From NCBI RefSeq assembly GCF_016415625.1, contig NZ_WBXP01000008.1:1-64000 (forward strand): a stretch of DNA of 64,000 nt. Reading direction: 5' to 3'. The notes under the pieces are model-generated. The model saw nothing but the letters and a program-made list of their open reading frames with translations, made no database searches and had not been told where the DNA came from. Shown here one piece after another: positions 27,458 to 37,370 of the stretch. Numbering within the stretch: the stretch's first letter is position 1; every line of letters starts with the position of its first letter. Source of the stretch: Shimwellia pseudoproteus (lineage in GTDB: Bacteria; Pseudomonadota; Gammaproteobacteria; Enterobacterales; Enterobacteriaceae). Position numbers and translations under genes: made by a program.

Positions 27458-29089
27458 ATGACAACCCGCGGACACCAGGAAGCAGATGTAATCATTATTG
27501 GCGGTGGCGCAACCGGGGCCGGGATCGTGCGCGATTGCGCCAGGCGCGGGTTACGGGCCATCCTGCTGGAGCGTCACGATATCGCCACCGGGGCAACGGG
27601 CCGCAACCACGGCCTGCTGCACAGCGGCGCCCGCTACGCGGTTAACGATCCCGAATCTGCCCGGGAGTGCATCCGGGAAAACCGCATCCTGAAGCGCATC
27701 GCCCGCCACTGTATTGAGCCCACCGGCGGCCTGTTTATTACCCTGCCGGAGGACGATCTCGCCTGGCAGCAGCGTTTTATTGCCGCCTGCCAGGCGGCAG
27801 AGATAGATACCCGCCTGCTCACACCACAGCAGGCCAGGCTCGCCGAACCGGCAGTTAACCCGGCGCTAATCGGGGCAGTCCAGGTGCCGGACGGCACCGT
27901 GGACCCTTTTCGCCTCACCACGGCCAATATGCTTGATGCCCGGGAACAGGGCGCCACTGTCCTGACCTGGCATGCGGTAACCGGCCTGATCCGCCAGGGG
28001 GACCGGGTGACCGGGGTGCATTATCAGGACTGTCGCACCGGCCAGCGCGGCCAGCTCTATGCCCCGGTGGTGGTTAACGCCGCCGGGATCTGGGGCCAGC
28101 AGATTGCGGAATACGCCGCGCTGCGGGTGCGGATGTTCCCGGCGAAAGGCGCGCTGTTGATCCTCGGGCACCGCATTAATCAGCAGGTGATTAACCGCTG
28201 CCGTAAGCCGGCAGACGCCGACATTCTGGTGCCCGGGGATACCATCTCGCTGATCGGTACCACCTCCACCCATATTGCCGATGACCAGATAGACAATACC
28301 CGGGTGACGGCGCAAGAGGTGGACATCCTGATCCGCGAAGGGGCCAAACTGGCCCCCTCACTGGCGGAAACCCGCATTTTACGCGCCTATGCCGGGGTGC
28401 GCCCGTTGGTGGCCAGCGACGATGATCCCACCGGGCGCAACGTCAGCCGGGGCATTGTGCTGCTGGATCACGCCAGCCGCGACGGCCTGGAAGGCTTTAT
28501 TACCATTACCGGCGGCAAACTGATGACCTACCGCCTGATGGCCGAGTGGGCCACCGATGCCGTCTGCCGCAAACTGGGGAATACCACCCCCTGTGATACC
28601 GCCACCGTGCCGCTACCCGGCTCCCGGGAGAGCAGTGAAAGCACGCTGCGCAAAGTGGTGTCGCTGCCTGCCCCGCTGCGCGGTTCTGCGGTATATCGCC
28701 ACGGGGAGCGGGCCAGCCAGTGGCTGGACAATGATAGGCTGGGCAAGAGCCTGGTGTGCGAATGTGAAGCGGTCAGCGCCGCCGAAGTGCGCTACGCGGT
28801 GGAATCCCTGACGGTCACCAATCTGGTGGATTTGCGCCGCCGCACCCGGGTCGGCATGGGGACCTGCCAGGGTGAGCTGTGTGCCTGCCGCGCCAGCGGC
28901 CTGATGCAGCGCTTACAGGTCACCCCGCCGCGCCAGTCCCTGGCGCAGCTCAGCGAATTTCTCAATGAGCGCTGGAAAGGGATCCAGCCTGTGGCCTGGG
29001 GGGATGCCCTGCGTGAGGCTGAATTTACCCGCTGGATCTATATGGGGCTGTGCGGTATGGTACAGGAAGGAAATACTGATGAAGTTTGA
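27458..29089 (+). CDS. glpA: GlpA, anaerobic glycerol-3-phosphate dehydrogenase large subunit
   Basis: FAD-containing catalytic subunit that oxidises glycerol-3-phosphate to DHAP under anaerobic conditions. The protein is 543 residues (E. coli 542): FAD-binding IIGGGATGAGIVRDCARRG at the N terminus, TGATGRNHGLLHSGARYAV, and a C-terminal BFD-like [2Fe-2S] domain with CECEAV and GTCQGELCACRA cysteines. ATG 27458 has AGGAGGGG directly upstream and matches the family start; an in-frame start at 27383 does not. It overlaps glpB by 11 bases and is first of the glpABC operon. Confidence 0.98.
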   Translation: MTTRGHQEADVIIIGGGATGAGIVRDCARRGLRAILLERHDIATGATGRNHGLLHSGARYAVNDPESARECIRENRILKRIARHCIEPTGGLFITLPEDDLAWQQRFIAACQAAEIDTRLLTPQQARLAEPAVNPALIGAVQVPDGTVDPFRLTTANMLDAREQGATVLTWHAVTGLIRQGDRVTGVHYQDCRTGQRGQLYAPVVVNAAGIWGQQIAEYAALRVRMFPAKGALLILGHRINQQVINRCRKPADADILVPGDTISLIGTTSTHIADDQIDNTRVTAQEVDILIREGAKLAPSLAETRILRAYAGVRPLVASDDDPTGRNVSRGIVLLDHASRDGLEGFITITGGKLMTYRLMAEWATDAVCRKLGNTTPCDTATVPLPGSRESSESTLRKVVSLPAPLRGSAVYRHGERASQWLDNDRLGKSLVCECEAVSAAEVRYAVESLTVTNLVDLRRRTRVGMGTCQGELCACRASGLMQRLQVTPPRQSLAQLSEFLNERWKGIQPVAWGDALREAEFTRWIYMGLCGMVQEGNTDEV

Positions 29090-30338
29090 CTCACTGATTA
29101 TCGGGGGCGGCCTCGCGGGCCTGGTATGCGGGATTCGTCTGGCCCAGGGCGGCCATAAAACGGTGATTGTCAGCCGCGGACAAAGCGCACTGCATTTCGC
29201 CTCCGGGGGGCTGGATCTGCTCAACCGCCTGCCCGACGGTAGCCCAGTTAACGATCTGCCCTCAGCCCTGGCGGAGCTTGCCCGTCAGGCCCCGCAGCAC
29301 CCCTACACGTTGATTGGTGCCGCGTCGGTTATCCGCCTTGCCCGGGACGCCGAATCGCTATTTACCCAGAGCCCACTGGCCATGCACGGTAGCCTGGATA
29401 CCCCTCATCACAGCCTGACCCCGCTCGGTAAATGGCACCGCACCTGGCTTAGCCCCCGCCACGCCTGCCGCACGATTGGCTCGTCCCAGCGGGTAACGGT
29501 GGTGGGGATCTGCGGTTTTCTGGATATCGAGCCGGCCAGTATCGTCGACAGCCTGCAGCGGGAGGGCGTTTCCTGCCGCCAGGCAGAACTGACCCTGCCG
29601 GTACTGGATCAACTGCGGGATAACCCCAGCGAATTTCGCTCGGTGAATATTGCCCGGGTACTGGATAACGACGCCCAGCATAATGCCCTGCTTCATGAGC
29701 TGCACCAGCTTGCCAGGCACAGTGATTTATTGATCCTGCCGGCCTGCCTGGGGCTGGATAACCCGCGGATCATCGCCAATCTGCAAGCCAGTATCGGCTG
29801 CGCTATTGCCTGTGTTCCCACCCTGCCGCCGTCAGTCCCCGGTATCGCGCTGCACCAGGCGCTGGCGCGCTATTTCCGCACCCTTGGGGGCACGGTACTG
29901 GTGGGGGATAAAGTACAACAGGCCCACCCCGAACCCGGGGGCGGCTACCGGGTATTTACCGCGAACCACGGGGATATCCCGCTCCGGGCCCGCCATCTGG
30001 TGCTGGCCAGCGGCAGCTTCTTCAGCCAGGGGCTGGTGGCCACCCGCAGCGGCATACAGGAGCCGCTGTTCGGGCTGGAAGTTCAGGACCCGGGCCCCCG
30101 CAGCCAGTGGTACCAGGCCGATTTCTTCCAGCCCCAGCCGTGGCAGCAGTTTGGCGTGCTGGCGGATGCCGCCCTGCGGCCCCGCAAGGACGGTGCCCCG
30201 GTGGCGGATATGTTTGTGATTGGCGGCGTGCTGGGGGGATTTGATCCGATCCACCTCGGCTGCGGTGGTGGGGTTTCGGTGGTGACGGCGCTCCACGCCG
30301 CCGACCAGATCCTTGCGCATCAGGAGGCCCCCCTATGA
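29079..30338 (+). CDS. glpB: GlpB, anaerobic glycerol-3-phosphate dehydrogenase subunit B
   Basis: FMN-containing subunit that passes electrons from GlpA toward membrane-bound GlpC. The protein is 419 residues, identical in length to E. coli GlpB. It has an N-terminal nucleotide-binding GGGLAGLVCGIRLAQGG and RGQSALHFASGGLDLLNRLPDG. The ATG sits inside the end of glpA, consistent with translational coupling, and follows AAGGAAA. A G6 run near the 3' end (GVLGGFDPI) is in frame, unlike the homopolymers in rcsD and nuoH. Confidence 0.97.
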   Translation: MKFDSLIIGGGLAGLVCGIRLAQGGHKTVIVSRGQSALHFASGGLDLLNRLPDGSPVNDLPSALAELARQAPQHPYTLIGAASVIRLARDAESLFTQSPLAMHGSLDTPHHSLTPLGKWHRTWLSPRHACRTIGSSQRVTVVGICGFLDIEPASIVDSLQREGVSCRQAELTLPVLDQLRDNPSEFRSVNIARVLDNDAQHNALLHELHQLARHSDLLILPACLGLDNPRIIANLQASIGCAIACVPTLPPSVPGIALHQALARYFRTLGGTVLVGDKVQQAHPEPGGGYRVFTANHGDIPLRARHLVLASGSFFSQGLVATRSGIQEPLFGLEVQDPGPRSQWYQADFFQPQPWQQFGVLADAALRPRKDGAPVADMFVIGGVLGGFDPIHLGCGGGVSVVTALHAADQILAHQEAPL

Positions 30339-31534
30339 GTCTGCATAACAGCGGCTTTGAAAACTGCATTAAATGCACCGTGTGTACAACGGCCTGCCCG
30401 GTAAGCGCGGTTAACCCCCGCTACCCCGGGCCAAAGCAGGCGGGCCCTGACGGCGAACGTTTACGGCTCAAGGACCCGGGCCTGTATGATGAAGCCCTTA
30501 AATACTGCACCAACTGCAAACGCTGTGAAGTGGCCTGCCCTTCTGATGTGAAGATTGGCGATCTTATCCAGCGCGCCCGGGCGCAGTTCGCACCGCGTAA
30601 TGTCTCAATCCGCGATACGGTACTCAGCCACACCGATCTGATGGGCACCCTCGCCACCCCGTTTGCGCCGCTGGTTAATGCCACCACCGGGCTGGCTCCG
30701 GTGCGGCGTATGCTTGATAGCGCGCTGAAAATCGATCACCGCCGCACGCTGCCTAAATACGCCACCGGCGGCACCTTTCGCCAGTGGTATCGCAAACAGG
30801 CGGCGCACCAGCAGCAGTTCAGCCGCCAGGCGGCGTTTTTCCACGGTTGCTATGTCAATTACAACAACCCACAACTGGGGCGGGATCTGCTGAAAGTGGT
30901 TAACGCCCTGGGGATAGGTGTCCAGCTACTGGACAAAGAAAAATGCTGCGGGGTACCGCTTATCGCCAACGGCTTTTACGACAAAGCCCGCAAACAGGCC
31001 AGGGTCAATGCCGCCGCCCTCGGGCAGGCCATTTTGCACCGCCAGTTGCCGGTGATTGCCACCTCCTCTACCTGCACCTTTACCCTGCGGGATGAGTACC
31101 CCGATGTGCTGGATGTGGATACCGCCCCGCTGCGTGACCATATCGAACTGGCCACCCGGTTTATCTGGCGGCAGCTGGATGACGGCGCCACCCTGAACCT
31201 GCGGCGAATGCCGCTGCGGGTGGCGTACCACACCCCGTGTCATATGGAGAAAATGGGCTGGTCACTCTATACCCTGGCGCTGTTACGGCTGATCCCGGGG
31301 CTGGAGCTGGTCGAACTGGAATCCCGCTGCTGCGGAATTGCCGGGACCTACGGGTTTAAAACCGAAAACTACCCGACCTCTCAGGCGATTGGTGCGCCGC
31401 TGTTCCGCCAGATAGAAGAGAGTGACGTGGATCTGGTGATAACCGACTGCGAAACCTGCAAATGGCAAATCGAAATGTCCACCAGCAAGCCCTGTGAACA
31501 TCCGCTGACCCTGCTGGCCAGGGCGCTGGCCTGA
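30335..31534 (+). CDS. glpC: GlpC, anaerobic glycerol-3-phosphate dehydrogenase iron-sulfur subunit
   Basis: Membrane-anchoring subunit that transfers electrons from GlpAB to menaquinone. The protein is 399 residues with two [4Fe-4S] motifs (CIKCTVCTTACPV near residue 12 and CTNCKRCEVACPS near residue 63) and two CCG domains (KCCGVPLIANGFYD and RCCGIAGTYGFK). It overlaps glpB by ATGA. Its electron acceptor is made by the men genes 7 kb downstream. A 9-bp hairpin without a T run follows the stop codon. Confidence 0.97.
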   Translation: MSLHNSGFENCIKCTVCTTACPVSAVNPRYPGPKQAGPDGERLRLKDPGLYDEALKYCTNCKRCEVACPSDVKIGDLIQRARAQFAPRNVSIRDTVLSHTDLMGTLATPFAPLVNATTGLAPVRRMLDSALKIDHRRTLPKYATGGTFRQWYRKQAAHQQQFSRQAAFFHGCYVNYNNPQLGRDLLKVVNALGIGVQLLDKEKCCGVPLIANGFYDKARKQARVNAAALGQAILHRQLPVIATSSTCTFTLRDEYPDVLDVDTAPLRDHIELATRFIWRQLDDGATLNLRRMPLRVAYHTPCHMEKMGWSLYTLALLRLIPGLELVELESRCCGIAGTYGFKTENYPTSQAIGAPLFRQIEESDVDLVITDCETCKWQIEMSTSKPCEHPLTLLARALA

Positions 31535-31541
31535 CCAGCAA

Positions 31542-31563
31542 CAGGCCCGGCACACCGGGCCTG
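31542..31563. other. GC-rich hairpin between glpC and the cinA-like gene
   Basis: A perfect 9-bp stem CAGGCCCGG / CCGGGCCTG with a CACA loop lies between the two convergent stop codons. It lacks a T tract, so it is at most a weak bidirectional transcription barrier. Confidence 0.5.
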
Positions 31564-31570
31564 CGGGTGA

Positions 31571-32764
31571 TTACGCGTCCAGTACCGCGACCGGGGCCAC
31601 CCAGCCCGTCTGGGCGGTGAGCGGTTGGCCCTCCAGCCAGCGGCGCAGCATATTCAATGCCAGCATGGCCGCAATCTCCTGGCGCAGCGCCGGGCTATGG
31701 CGGGGGTTATCCAGCACTACGCGCATCGCCCCGCACGCGGTATCACCGGCGAGGGCGATATTGACCGCCCCCTGCTGCTGGCTGCTGACCACCAGGGCCG
31801 GGGCGTGCTGTTGCCGGGACAACGCCTGCGCCCGCGCCAGTGTCTGCGCCAGCGTCTCAGGTTCACCCCCCAGGATAGCACCACTGTTCAGCGCCACCCC
31901 GGCGCGGTTAAGTTGCAGGGATAACAGGCCGCCAGTGAACTGCTCCGCCACCGACAGCGTCACCTCCTGCTGAGCCATTAACCCGGCTACCCGGGCCGGT
32001 AGCCCGGCGGTGCCCTCAAATATCAGGCTGTCGCCAGCGGCTTCCCGTACCCGGGGCCACAGGGCGTCCATCTCATGGCGTAATGCCGCGGGCCCGGTGA
32101 GCTTGAGTTCAATAATCGGCATGGAAGAGCGGTAGCCCATCACCACCCCTTCGGGGAGCGGCAGTGGATCGAGCAGTTGCGCGAGGTCACTTTCCGACTG
32201 GCCAAAAGTGGTCAGCCGCAGGCAGACCGGCGGCTGTGGCAGGGTACAGGCAGCGCGGATACGCGGCATAATTTGCCGGGTCACCATCTGTTTGAATTCC
32301 GACGGTACCCCGGGGGTGAAAAACAGCCAGCAGCGGTTAAGCCGCAGCGCAAAACCACAGGCGGTCCCCACCGGGTTATCGATCATCTCGCTACCTGCCG
32401 GGATCAGCGCCTGTTTACGGTTACTGGGGGCCATCGGGCGGCCGCGCTGGGCGAAATAGTGTTCAATTTTCGCCAGCCATTCCGGGTGGGCCTCCAGCGC
32501 CACTCCGGCGGCCTGGGCTGCGGCGGCGGCACTTAAATCATCCCCGGTGGGCCCCAGGCCGCCATTAACAATCAGAATATCCGCCTGATGGCTGCGCTCT
32601 TCAAGCACCGCCACCAGATCGGCAAAATTATCGCCAACCGTATTGCGGCGGCACAGGGGTAGCCCCTGATGAAAAAAATAGTCCGCCAGCCAGGCGGCAT
32701 TGGTATCGACAATCTGCCCTGATAACACTTCATCCCCGGTAGAAAGCATCTCCACTTTTAACAT
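31571..32764 (-). CDS. yfaY: CinA-like protein (YfaY type)
   Basis: A 397-residue protein with an N-terminal MoCF/CinA domain (MLSTGDEVLSGQIVDTNAAWLADYFF, NGGLGPTGDDLSAAAA, FFTPGVPSEFKQMV) and a C-terminal CinA-type domain (SVAEQFTGGLLSLQL). CinA C-terminal domains can act as nicotinamide-nucleotide deamidases, and the N-terminal domain as an ADP-ribose pyrophosphatase, but the E. coli paralog at this position (YfaY) has no firm activity. It is convergent with glpC as in E. coli. In E. coli the yfaZ-nudI-ais-arn block follows; here katA follows instead. Confidence 0.9.
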   Translation of the reverse strand: MLKVEMLSTGDEVLSGQIVDTNAAWLADYFFHQGLPLCRRNTVGDNFADLVAVLEERSHQADILIVNGGLGPTGDDLSAAAAAQAAGVALEAHPEWLAKIEHYFAQRGRPMAPSNRKQALIPAGSEMIDNPVGTACGFALRLNRCWLFFTPGVPSEFKQMVTRQIMPRIRAACTLPQPPVCLRLTTFGQSESDLAQLLDPLPLPEGVVMGYRSSMPIIELKLTGPAALRHEMDALWPRVREAAGDSLIFEGTAGLPARVAGLMAQQEVTLSVAEQFTGGLLSLQLNRAGVALNSGAILGGEPETLAQTLARAQALSRQQHAPALVVSSQQQGAVNIALAGDTACGAMRVVLDNPRHSPALRQEIAAMLALNMLRRWLEGQPLTAQTGWVAPVAVLDA

Positions 32765-33087
32765 TATTGTACTCCGTGGTCACAGTGCCAAAACTATACC
32801 CCAACCAACTCATAAATCATCGAAAAGTAGGCCATCGGGATTACATCCGCCGGGCAAGCGCTTATGATAACTAAAATAAATCATAATTATCATTACGTTG
32901 CATCTCCATTGCGATGATGTAACGCCACGCGTCTTTGCGACAAAACGCGTTATTTTTCCGCTGGCTCCCTGGTGTTGTATCAGGTTATCGCCGGGGGTTT
33001 TTCACGTTTGCCGGGTTATTTCGCCGCGTTATTTACCGCTGGTAACGCGTTGAACAGTACGTCATACCCTTAAACGAGATGGAGTAA
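32765..33087 (+). promoter_or_regulatory. cinA-like/katA divergent region with a Fur-like site
   Basis: These 323 bases hold no supported gene. At 32879-32897 the minus strand reads TAATGATAATTATGATT, sharing ten contiguous bases (TAATGATAAT) with the Fur-box core. It could make katA iron-responsive. The rest shows no motif I can name. Confidence 0.35.
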
Positions 33088-34542
33088 ATGATGAGTAAAA
33101 AAGGATTAACCACCGCCGCCGGTGCCCCGGTTACCGATAATAATAACGTCGTCACTGCCGGCCCCCGCGGCCCGATGTTATTGCAGGATGTCTGGTTCCT
33201 GGAAAAACTGGCCCACTTTGACCGGGAAGTGATCCCTGAGCGCCGAATGCACGCCAAAGGCTCCGGGGCCTATGGCACCTTCACGGTGACCCAGGACATC
33301 AGCCACTGGACCCGGGCCGCGCTGTTTGCCCAGCCGGGTAAGCAAACCCCGCTTTTCTTACGCTTCTCCACCGTGGCCGGGGAACGGGGCGCCGCCGATG
33401 CCGAACGGGATATTCGCGGGTTTTCAATCAAGTTTTATACCGAAGAAGGCAACTGGGATCTGGTGGGCAATAACACGCCAATTTTCTACCTGCGCGATCC
33501 GCTGAAATTCCCCGATCTTAACCACGTTGTAAAACGCGATCCGCGCAGTAACCTGCGTAATCCCACCTGGAAATGGGACTTCTTTTCCCTGATGCCGGAA
33601 ACCCTGCACCAGTTGACGATTGACTTCAGCGATCGCGGTATGCCGCGCAGCTACCGCCATATGCACGGGTTCGGTAGCCACGCCTTCAGTTTTATCAATG
33701 CGCAAAACCAGCGCTTCTGGGTTAAGTTCCACTTTAAAAGCCAGCAGGGTATCCAGAATATGATGGATGACGAAGCGGCCCGCCTGGTGGCCAGCGATCG
33801 CGAAAGCGCCCAGCGCGATCTGTTCACCACCATTGAACAGGGGGATTATCCGCGCTGGACCTTGTTCGTACAGGTGATGCCCGAAGCGGAGGCCGGTGGC
33901 CTGCCCTACAATCCCTTTGACCTAACCAAGATCTGGCCCCACGGGGATTACCCGCTCCATGAGGTCGGCGTGCTGGAGCTCAACCGTAATCCCGATAACT
34001 ACTTTGCCGAAGTCGAACAAGTGGCCATGAATCCCGGCAATGTGGTACCGGGTATCGGCTTCTCGCCGGATAAAATGCTGCAGGGGCGGTTATTCTCCTA
34101 CGGCGATGCCCATCGCTACCGGCTGGGGGTGAACCACCACCAAATCCCGGTAAATACCCCCCGCTGCCCGTTCCATAACTACCACCGTGACGGCGCGATG
34201 CGGGTGGACGGCAACAGCAGTAATACCGTGACCTATGAGCCCAACAGCTTTGGCCTGTTCCAGGAGCAGCCGGACTTCAGCGAGCCGCCCCTGTCTCTCG
34301 ACGGGGCCGCGGACCACTGGAACCACCGGGAAGACGGCGACTACTTTAGCCAGCCCCGGGCGCTGTTTGAACTGCTGAGCCCCGAAGAGCACCAGCGCAT
34401 GTTCCAGCGTATTGCCGGGGATATGGCCACCATCCCGGCACACATCAGCCAGCGGCAGATAGATCTGTTCCGCCAGGTACACCCGGACTACGGTGACGGT
34501 GTCGCCCGGGCCCTGGCCGCATTACGCACCGGCGGCGCCTGA
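33088..34542 (+). CDS. katA: Monofunctional heme catalase, small-subunit (clade 3) type
   Basis: Decomposes H2O2 to water and oxygen in the cytoplasm. The protein is 484 residues, typical of small-subunit catalases. It has the distal heme histidine in [15 protein letters not shown] (H55), the distal Asn in [12 protein letters not shown] (about 128), and the proximal heme tyrosine in [14 protein letters not shown] (about 338). There is no signal peptide. GGAG precedes the ATG-ATG start. E. coli K-12 has only KatG and the large-subunit KatE, so this gene is accessory relative to it. It ends in a strong bidirectional terminator shared with the convergent EF-G gene. Confidence 0.95.
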   Translation: MMSKKGLTTAAGAPVTDNNNVVTAGPRGPMLLQDVWFLEKLAHFDREVIPERRMHAKGSGAYGTFTVTQDISHWTRAALFAQPGKQTPLFLRFSTVAGERGAADAERDIRGFSIKFYTEEGNWDLVGNNTPIFYLRDPLKFPDLNHVVKRDPRSNLRNPTWKWDFFSLMPETLHQLTIDFSDRGMPRSYRHMHGFGSHAFSFINAQNQRFWVKFHFKSQQGIQNMMDDEAARLVASDRESAQRDLFTTIEQGDYPRWTLFVQVMPEAEAGGLPYNPFDLTKIWPHGDYPLHEVGVLELNRNPDNYFAEVEQVAMNPGNVVPGIGFSPDKMLQGRLFSYGDAHRYRLGVNHHQIPVNTPRCPFHNYHRDGAMRVDGNSSNTVTYEPNSFGLFQEQPDFSEPPLSLDGAADHWNHREDGDYFSQPRALFELLSPEEHQRMFQRIAGDMATIPAHISQRQIDLFRQVHPDYGDGVARALAALRTGGA

Positions 34543-34554
34543 GTTATTGAGCAG

Positions 34555-34596
34555 AAAAAAGGCCGCCCCGGAGCCCCGGCGGCGGCCTTACTTTTT
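34555..34596. terminator. Bidirectional terminator between katA and the EF-G paralog
   Basis: A 9-bp stem AAGGCCGCC / GGCGGCCTT with an inner CCGG-containing loop has ACTTTTT on the plus side and a run of six A (T on the minus strand) on the other, so it can stop transcripts from both convergent genes. Confidence 0.85.
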
Positions 34597-34636
34597 ACTC
34601 ACCGCATCACGCGCGCGGCGGTGACCCGTCGCGACA

Positions 34637-36739
34637 TCAGCCTTTGCTGCGGCTGGCAATGATCCCTTCCGCCACGTTATTCGGCGCCTGGGCATAGTGG
34701 TGGAACTCCATGCTGTAGGTCGCCCGACCCTGGGACATAGATCTCAGCGTGGTGGAATAGCCAAACATCTCCGCTAACGGCACATCCGCACGAATAATCT
34801 GGCTGCCGAAACGCGCCTCCATACCCTGTACCATACCGCGGCGGGAAGAGAGATCCCCCATAATGTTACCGGCATACTCTTCCGGGGTTTCCACTTCGAC
34901 ATGCATCACCGGCTCAAGAATCGCCGGGTCCGCCCGTTTAGCACCCTCTTTAAAACCCAAAATCGCCGCCATGCGGAACGCCATTTCCGACGAGTCCACA
35001 TCGTGGTAGGAACCAAATGTCAGGATCGCTTTAACATCCACCACCGGATAACCGGCCAGCACGCCGCTGTTCAGCGCCTCGCGGATGCCCTTTTCAACCG
35101 ACGGGATATACTCCCGGGGCACCACCCCGCCTTTTGTGGCATCTTCAAAGATAAAACCACTGCCCGGCGCCAGCGGCGCCAGGGTCAGCACCACGTGGCC
35201 GTACTGGCCTTTACCGCCGGACTGGCGCACAAACTTGCCTTCGACGTCGCTGACGGTCCGGCGCAGGGTTTCCCGGTAGGTCACCTGGGGGCGACCAATG
35301 TTGGCCTCCACGCCAAACTCGCGCTTCATCCGGTCAACAATAATCTCCAGATGCAGCTCCCCCATCCCGGAGATAATCGTCTGGCCGGACTCTTCATCCG
35401 TTTGCAGGCGGAACGACGGGTCTTCAGACGCCAGCCGCTGCAGGGCAATGCCCATTTTTTCCTGATCCGCTTTGGTTTTCGGTTCAATTGCCAGGGAAAT
35501 CACCGGCTCCGGAAACGCCATCCGCTCAAGGGTGATAACCGCCGCGGGATCGCTCAGGGTATCCCCGGTAGAGACATCTTTCAGCCCGACACAGGCGGCA
35601 ATATCCCCGGCACGCAGCTCGTCCACCTCATGGCGGTCATTCGCGTGCATCAGCACTATTCGCCCGATCCGCTCCTTCTTGCCCTTCACCGGGTTATACA
35701 CCGCGTCGCCTTTTTTCAGCACCCCGGAATAGACCCGGATAAACGTCAGCTGGCCCACATAGGGGTCGGTCATCAGTTTAAATGCCAGGGCAGAGAACGG
35801 CTCATCGTCGCTGGGGTGGCGCTGTGCAGGCTGGCCTTTTTCATCCACCCCCTGGATAGCCGGAATATCCAGCGGCGACGGCATCAGCTCGATAACCGCA
35901 TCCAGCATGCGCTGCACGCCTTTATTTTTAAACGCACTGCCGCACAGCATCGGCTGGATCTCGCCGGCGATAGTGCGCTGGCGCAACCCGGCGATGATGT
36001 CTGCGTGGTCAAGGTCATCGGTGTCCAGATAGCGCTCCATCAGCGTATCGTTCGCTTCTGCGGCAGCGGCGACCATTTTCGCCCGCCACTGGCGGGCAGT
36101 ATCCAGCAGCCCATCCGGCACCGGTTCATAACGGAAGGTCATCCCCTGGGTGGCATCATCCCAAATGATGGCGCGCATCTTGATAAGATCCACCACCCCG
36201 GTAAAGTGATCTTCCGCCCCAATTGGGATAACAATCGGCACCGGGTTGGCTTTCAGCCGGTCAACCATCATTTGTACCACCCGGAAGAAGTCCGCTCCGG
36301 GGCGATCCATTTTGTTGACGAAGGCCAGCCGCGGCACCCGGTATTTATTGGCCTGGCGCCAGACCGTTTCCGACTGCGGCTGCACGCCGCCTACCGAGTC
36401 ATAGACCATGACCGCGCCGTCCAGCACCCGCATGGAGCGTTCGACTTCAATGGTAAAATCCACGTGCCCCGGGGTATCAATAATGTTGATCCGGTGGGGC
36501 TCAAAACTGCGGTCCATACCGGCCCAGAAGCAGCTGACTGCCGCAGAGGTAATGGTTATCCCGCGTTCCTGCTCCTGCGCCATCCAGTCAGTTGTTGCCG
36601 CGCCATCGTGAACTTCACCCAGTTTATGGCTCATGCCGGTATAAAACAGGATACGTTCGGTTGTGGTTGTTTTACCGGCGTCGATATGCGCGGAAATACC
36701 GATGTTGCGATAACGGTCGAGGGGGATGGGTCGGGGCAT
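34637..36739 (-). CDS. Second elongation factor G (EF-G paralog)
   Basis: Translational GTPase of 700 residues, clearly homologous to FusA over its full length but diverged, so it is a paralog outside the str operon (no rpsL, rpsG or tuf here). The GTPase motifs are intact: AHIDAGKT (17-24), [13 protein letters not shown] (about 88-92), NKMD (about 142-145) and the CGSAFKNKG switch. The domain IV loop [11 protein letters not shown] and the GGKGQYGHV segment are conserved, so translocase or ribosome-recycling activity is plausible. AAGGA precedes the ATG. A divergent ArsR-type regulator and a 16-bp palindrome upstream suggest inducible expression. I infer a condition-specific EF-G; the inducer is unknown. 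Confidence 0.9.
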   Translation of the reverse strand: MPRPIPLDRYRNIGISAHIDAGKTTTTERILFYTGMSHKLGEVHDGAATTDWMAQEQERGITITSAAVSCFWAGMDRSFEPHRINIIDTPGHVDFTIEVERSMRVLDGAVMVYDSVGGVQPQSETVWRQANKYRVPRLAFVNKMDRPGADFFRVVQMMVDRLKANPVPIVIPIGAEDHFTGVVDLIKMRAIIWDDATQGMTFRYEPVPDGLLDTARQWRAKMVAAAAEANDTLMERYLDTDDLDHADIIAGLRQRTIAGEIQPMLCGSAFKNKGVQRMLDAVIELMPSPLDIPAIQGVDEKGQPAQRHPSDDEPFSALAFKLMTDPYVGQLTFIRVYSGVLKKGDAVYNPVKGKKERIGRIVLMHANDRHEVDELRAGDIAACVGLKDVSTGDTLSDPAAVITLERMAFPEPVISLAIEPKTKADQEKMGIALQRLASEDPSFRLQTDEESGQTIISGMGELHLEIIVDRMKREFGVEANIGRPQVTYRETLRRTVSDVEGKFVRQSGGKGQYGHVVLTLAPLAPGSGFIFEDATKGGVVPREYIPSVEKGIREALNSGVLAGYPVVDVKAILTFGSYHDVDSSEMAFRMAAILGFKEGAKRADPAILEPVMHVEVETPEEYAGNIMGDLSSRRGMVQGMEARFGSQIIRADVPLAEMFGYSTTLRSMSQGRATYSMEFHHYAQAPNNVAEGIIASRSKG

Positions 36740-36783
36740 AATGCGTCCTTAGTCTGTTGACGGGTTGTGAGCGGCCCCACTAA

Positions 36784-36800
36784 CACCCGACAATCGGGTG
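36784..36800. other. Leader hairpin upstream of the EF-G paralog
   Basis: A perfect 7-bp stem CACCCGA / TCGGGTG with a 3-base loop lies 45-61 bases upstream of the EF-G ATG, inside its probable 5' leader. It has no T run. Confidence 0.45.
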
Positions 36801-36839
36801 CCGGGCCGCAGGTTATCTAACGGTGGTGATAATAGTCCA

Positions 36840-36855
36840 AATGTACGAGTACATT
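36840..36855. promoter_or_regulatory. Operator-like palindrome between the EF-G paralog and arsR-type gene
   Basis: AATGTAC-GA-GTACATT is a perfect inverted repeat with 7-base arms about a 2-base centre, in the 243-base gap between divergent genes. ArsR-family dimers bind such imperfect or perfect inverted repeats, so it is the best candidate site for the neighbouring regulator. Confidence 0.6.
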
Positions 36856-36982
36856 CAAACTATTTTCGCTATCATTGATATCGACCAGGCAGATAGCCCG
36901 CCTGCATAGCCTTCGACCCGTGGATTGGGTATATTAACCGGCGGTTGGCTGAGTCAGCCTTCGCCGTCGACACAGGAATATT

Positions 36983-37327
36983 ATGATCGCCAATCACCCC
37001 GAACGAGAACAAATCCGCCTGGAAAATGTCCTTTTTGCCCTTGGTAATCCTCTGCGGCTGGAGATAGTCAAAACCCTGGCAGACGGCACCGAGCGCAATT
37101 GCAGCGCCCTGCGCCAGGATGTCACCAAATCCACCATGACCCACCACTGGCGCGTCCTGCGCGACAGCGGCGTGATTTGGCAACGCCCCCAGGGGCGGGA
37201 GAATATGATTTCCCTGCGCCGGGAAGATCTCGACGCCTGTTTTCCGGGGCTGCTGGATATGCTGCTACAGGTTCTGGCGCGGGAAGCCAGGGGCACTACC
37301 GCCCCCGGCCAGCAGAAAAGTCAGTAA
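36983..37327 (+). CDS. ArsR-family winged-helix transcriptional regulator
   Basis: A 114-residue one-domain regulator. The helix-turn-helix is at about 40-68 (NCSALRQDVTKSTMTHHWRVLRDSGVI) followed by a wing (RPQGRENMISLR). The classical ELCVCD metal-binding cysteines of ArsR/SmtB are absent; only one Cys lies in the recognition region, so it is probably not a typical metal sensor. The gene diverges from the EF-G paralog. Control of that EF-G through the palindrome at 36840 is inference from position. Its stop is close to the convergent menE. Confidence 0.85.
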   Translation: MIANHPEREQIRLENVLFALGNPLRLEIVKTLADGTERNCSALRQDVTKSTMTHHWRVLRDSGVIWQRPQGRENMISLRREDLDACFPGLLDMLLQVLAREARGTTAPGQQKSQ

Positions 37328-37333
37328 CTCGCG

Positions 37334-37353
37334 CCGCTACCGGGCGGTAGCGG
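37334..37353. other. Hairpin between arsR-type gene and menE
   Basis: A perfect 8-bp stem CCGCTACC / GGTAGCGG with a GGGC loop lies between the convergent stop codons. There is no T tract on either side. Confidence 0.5.
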
Positions 37354-37370
37354 ACGCCAACAGATACCGG

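Noticed and set aside
34901-36760. A 619-codon plus-strand frame opposite the EF-G paralog
   Set aside because: Antisense shadow of a clearly homologous GTPase; His/Gln/Arg-rich composition typical of reverse-complement frames.
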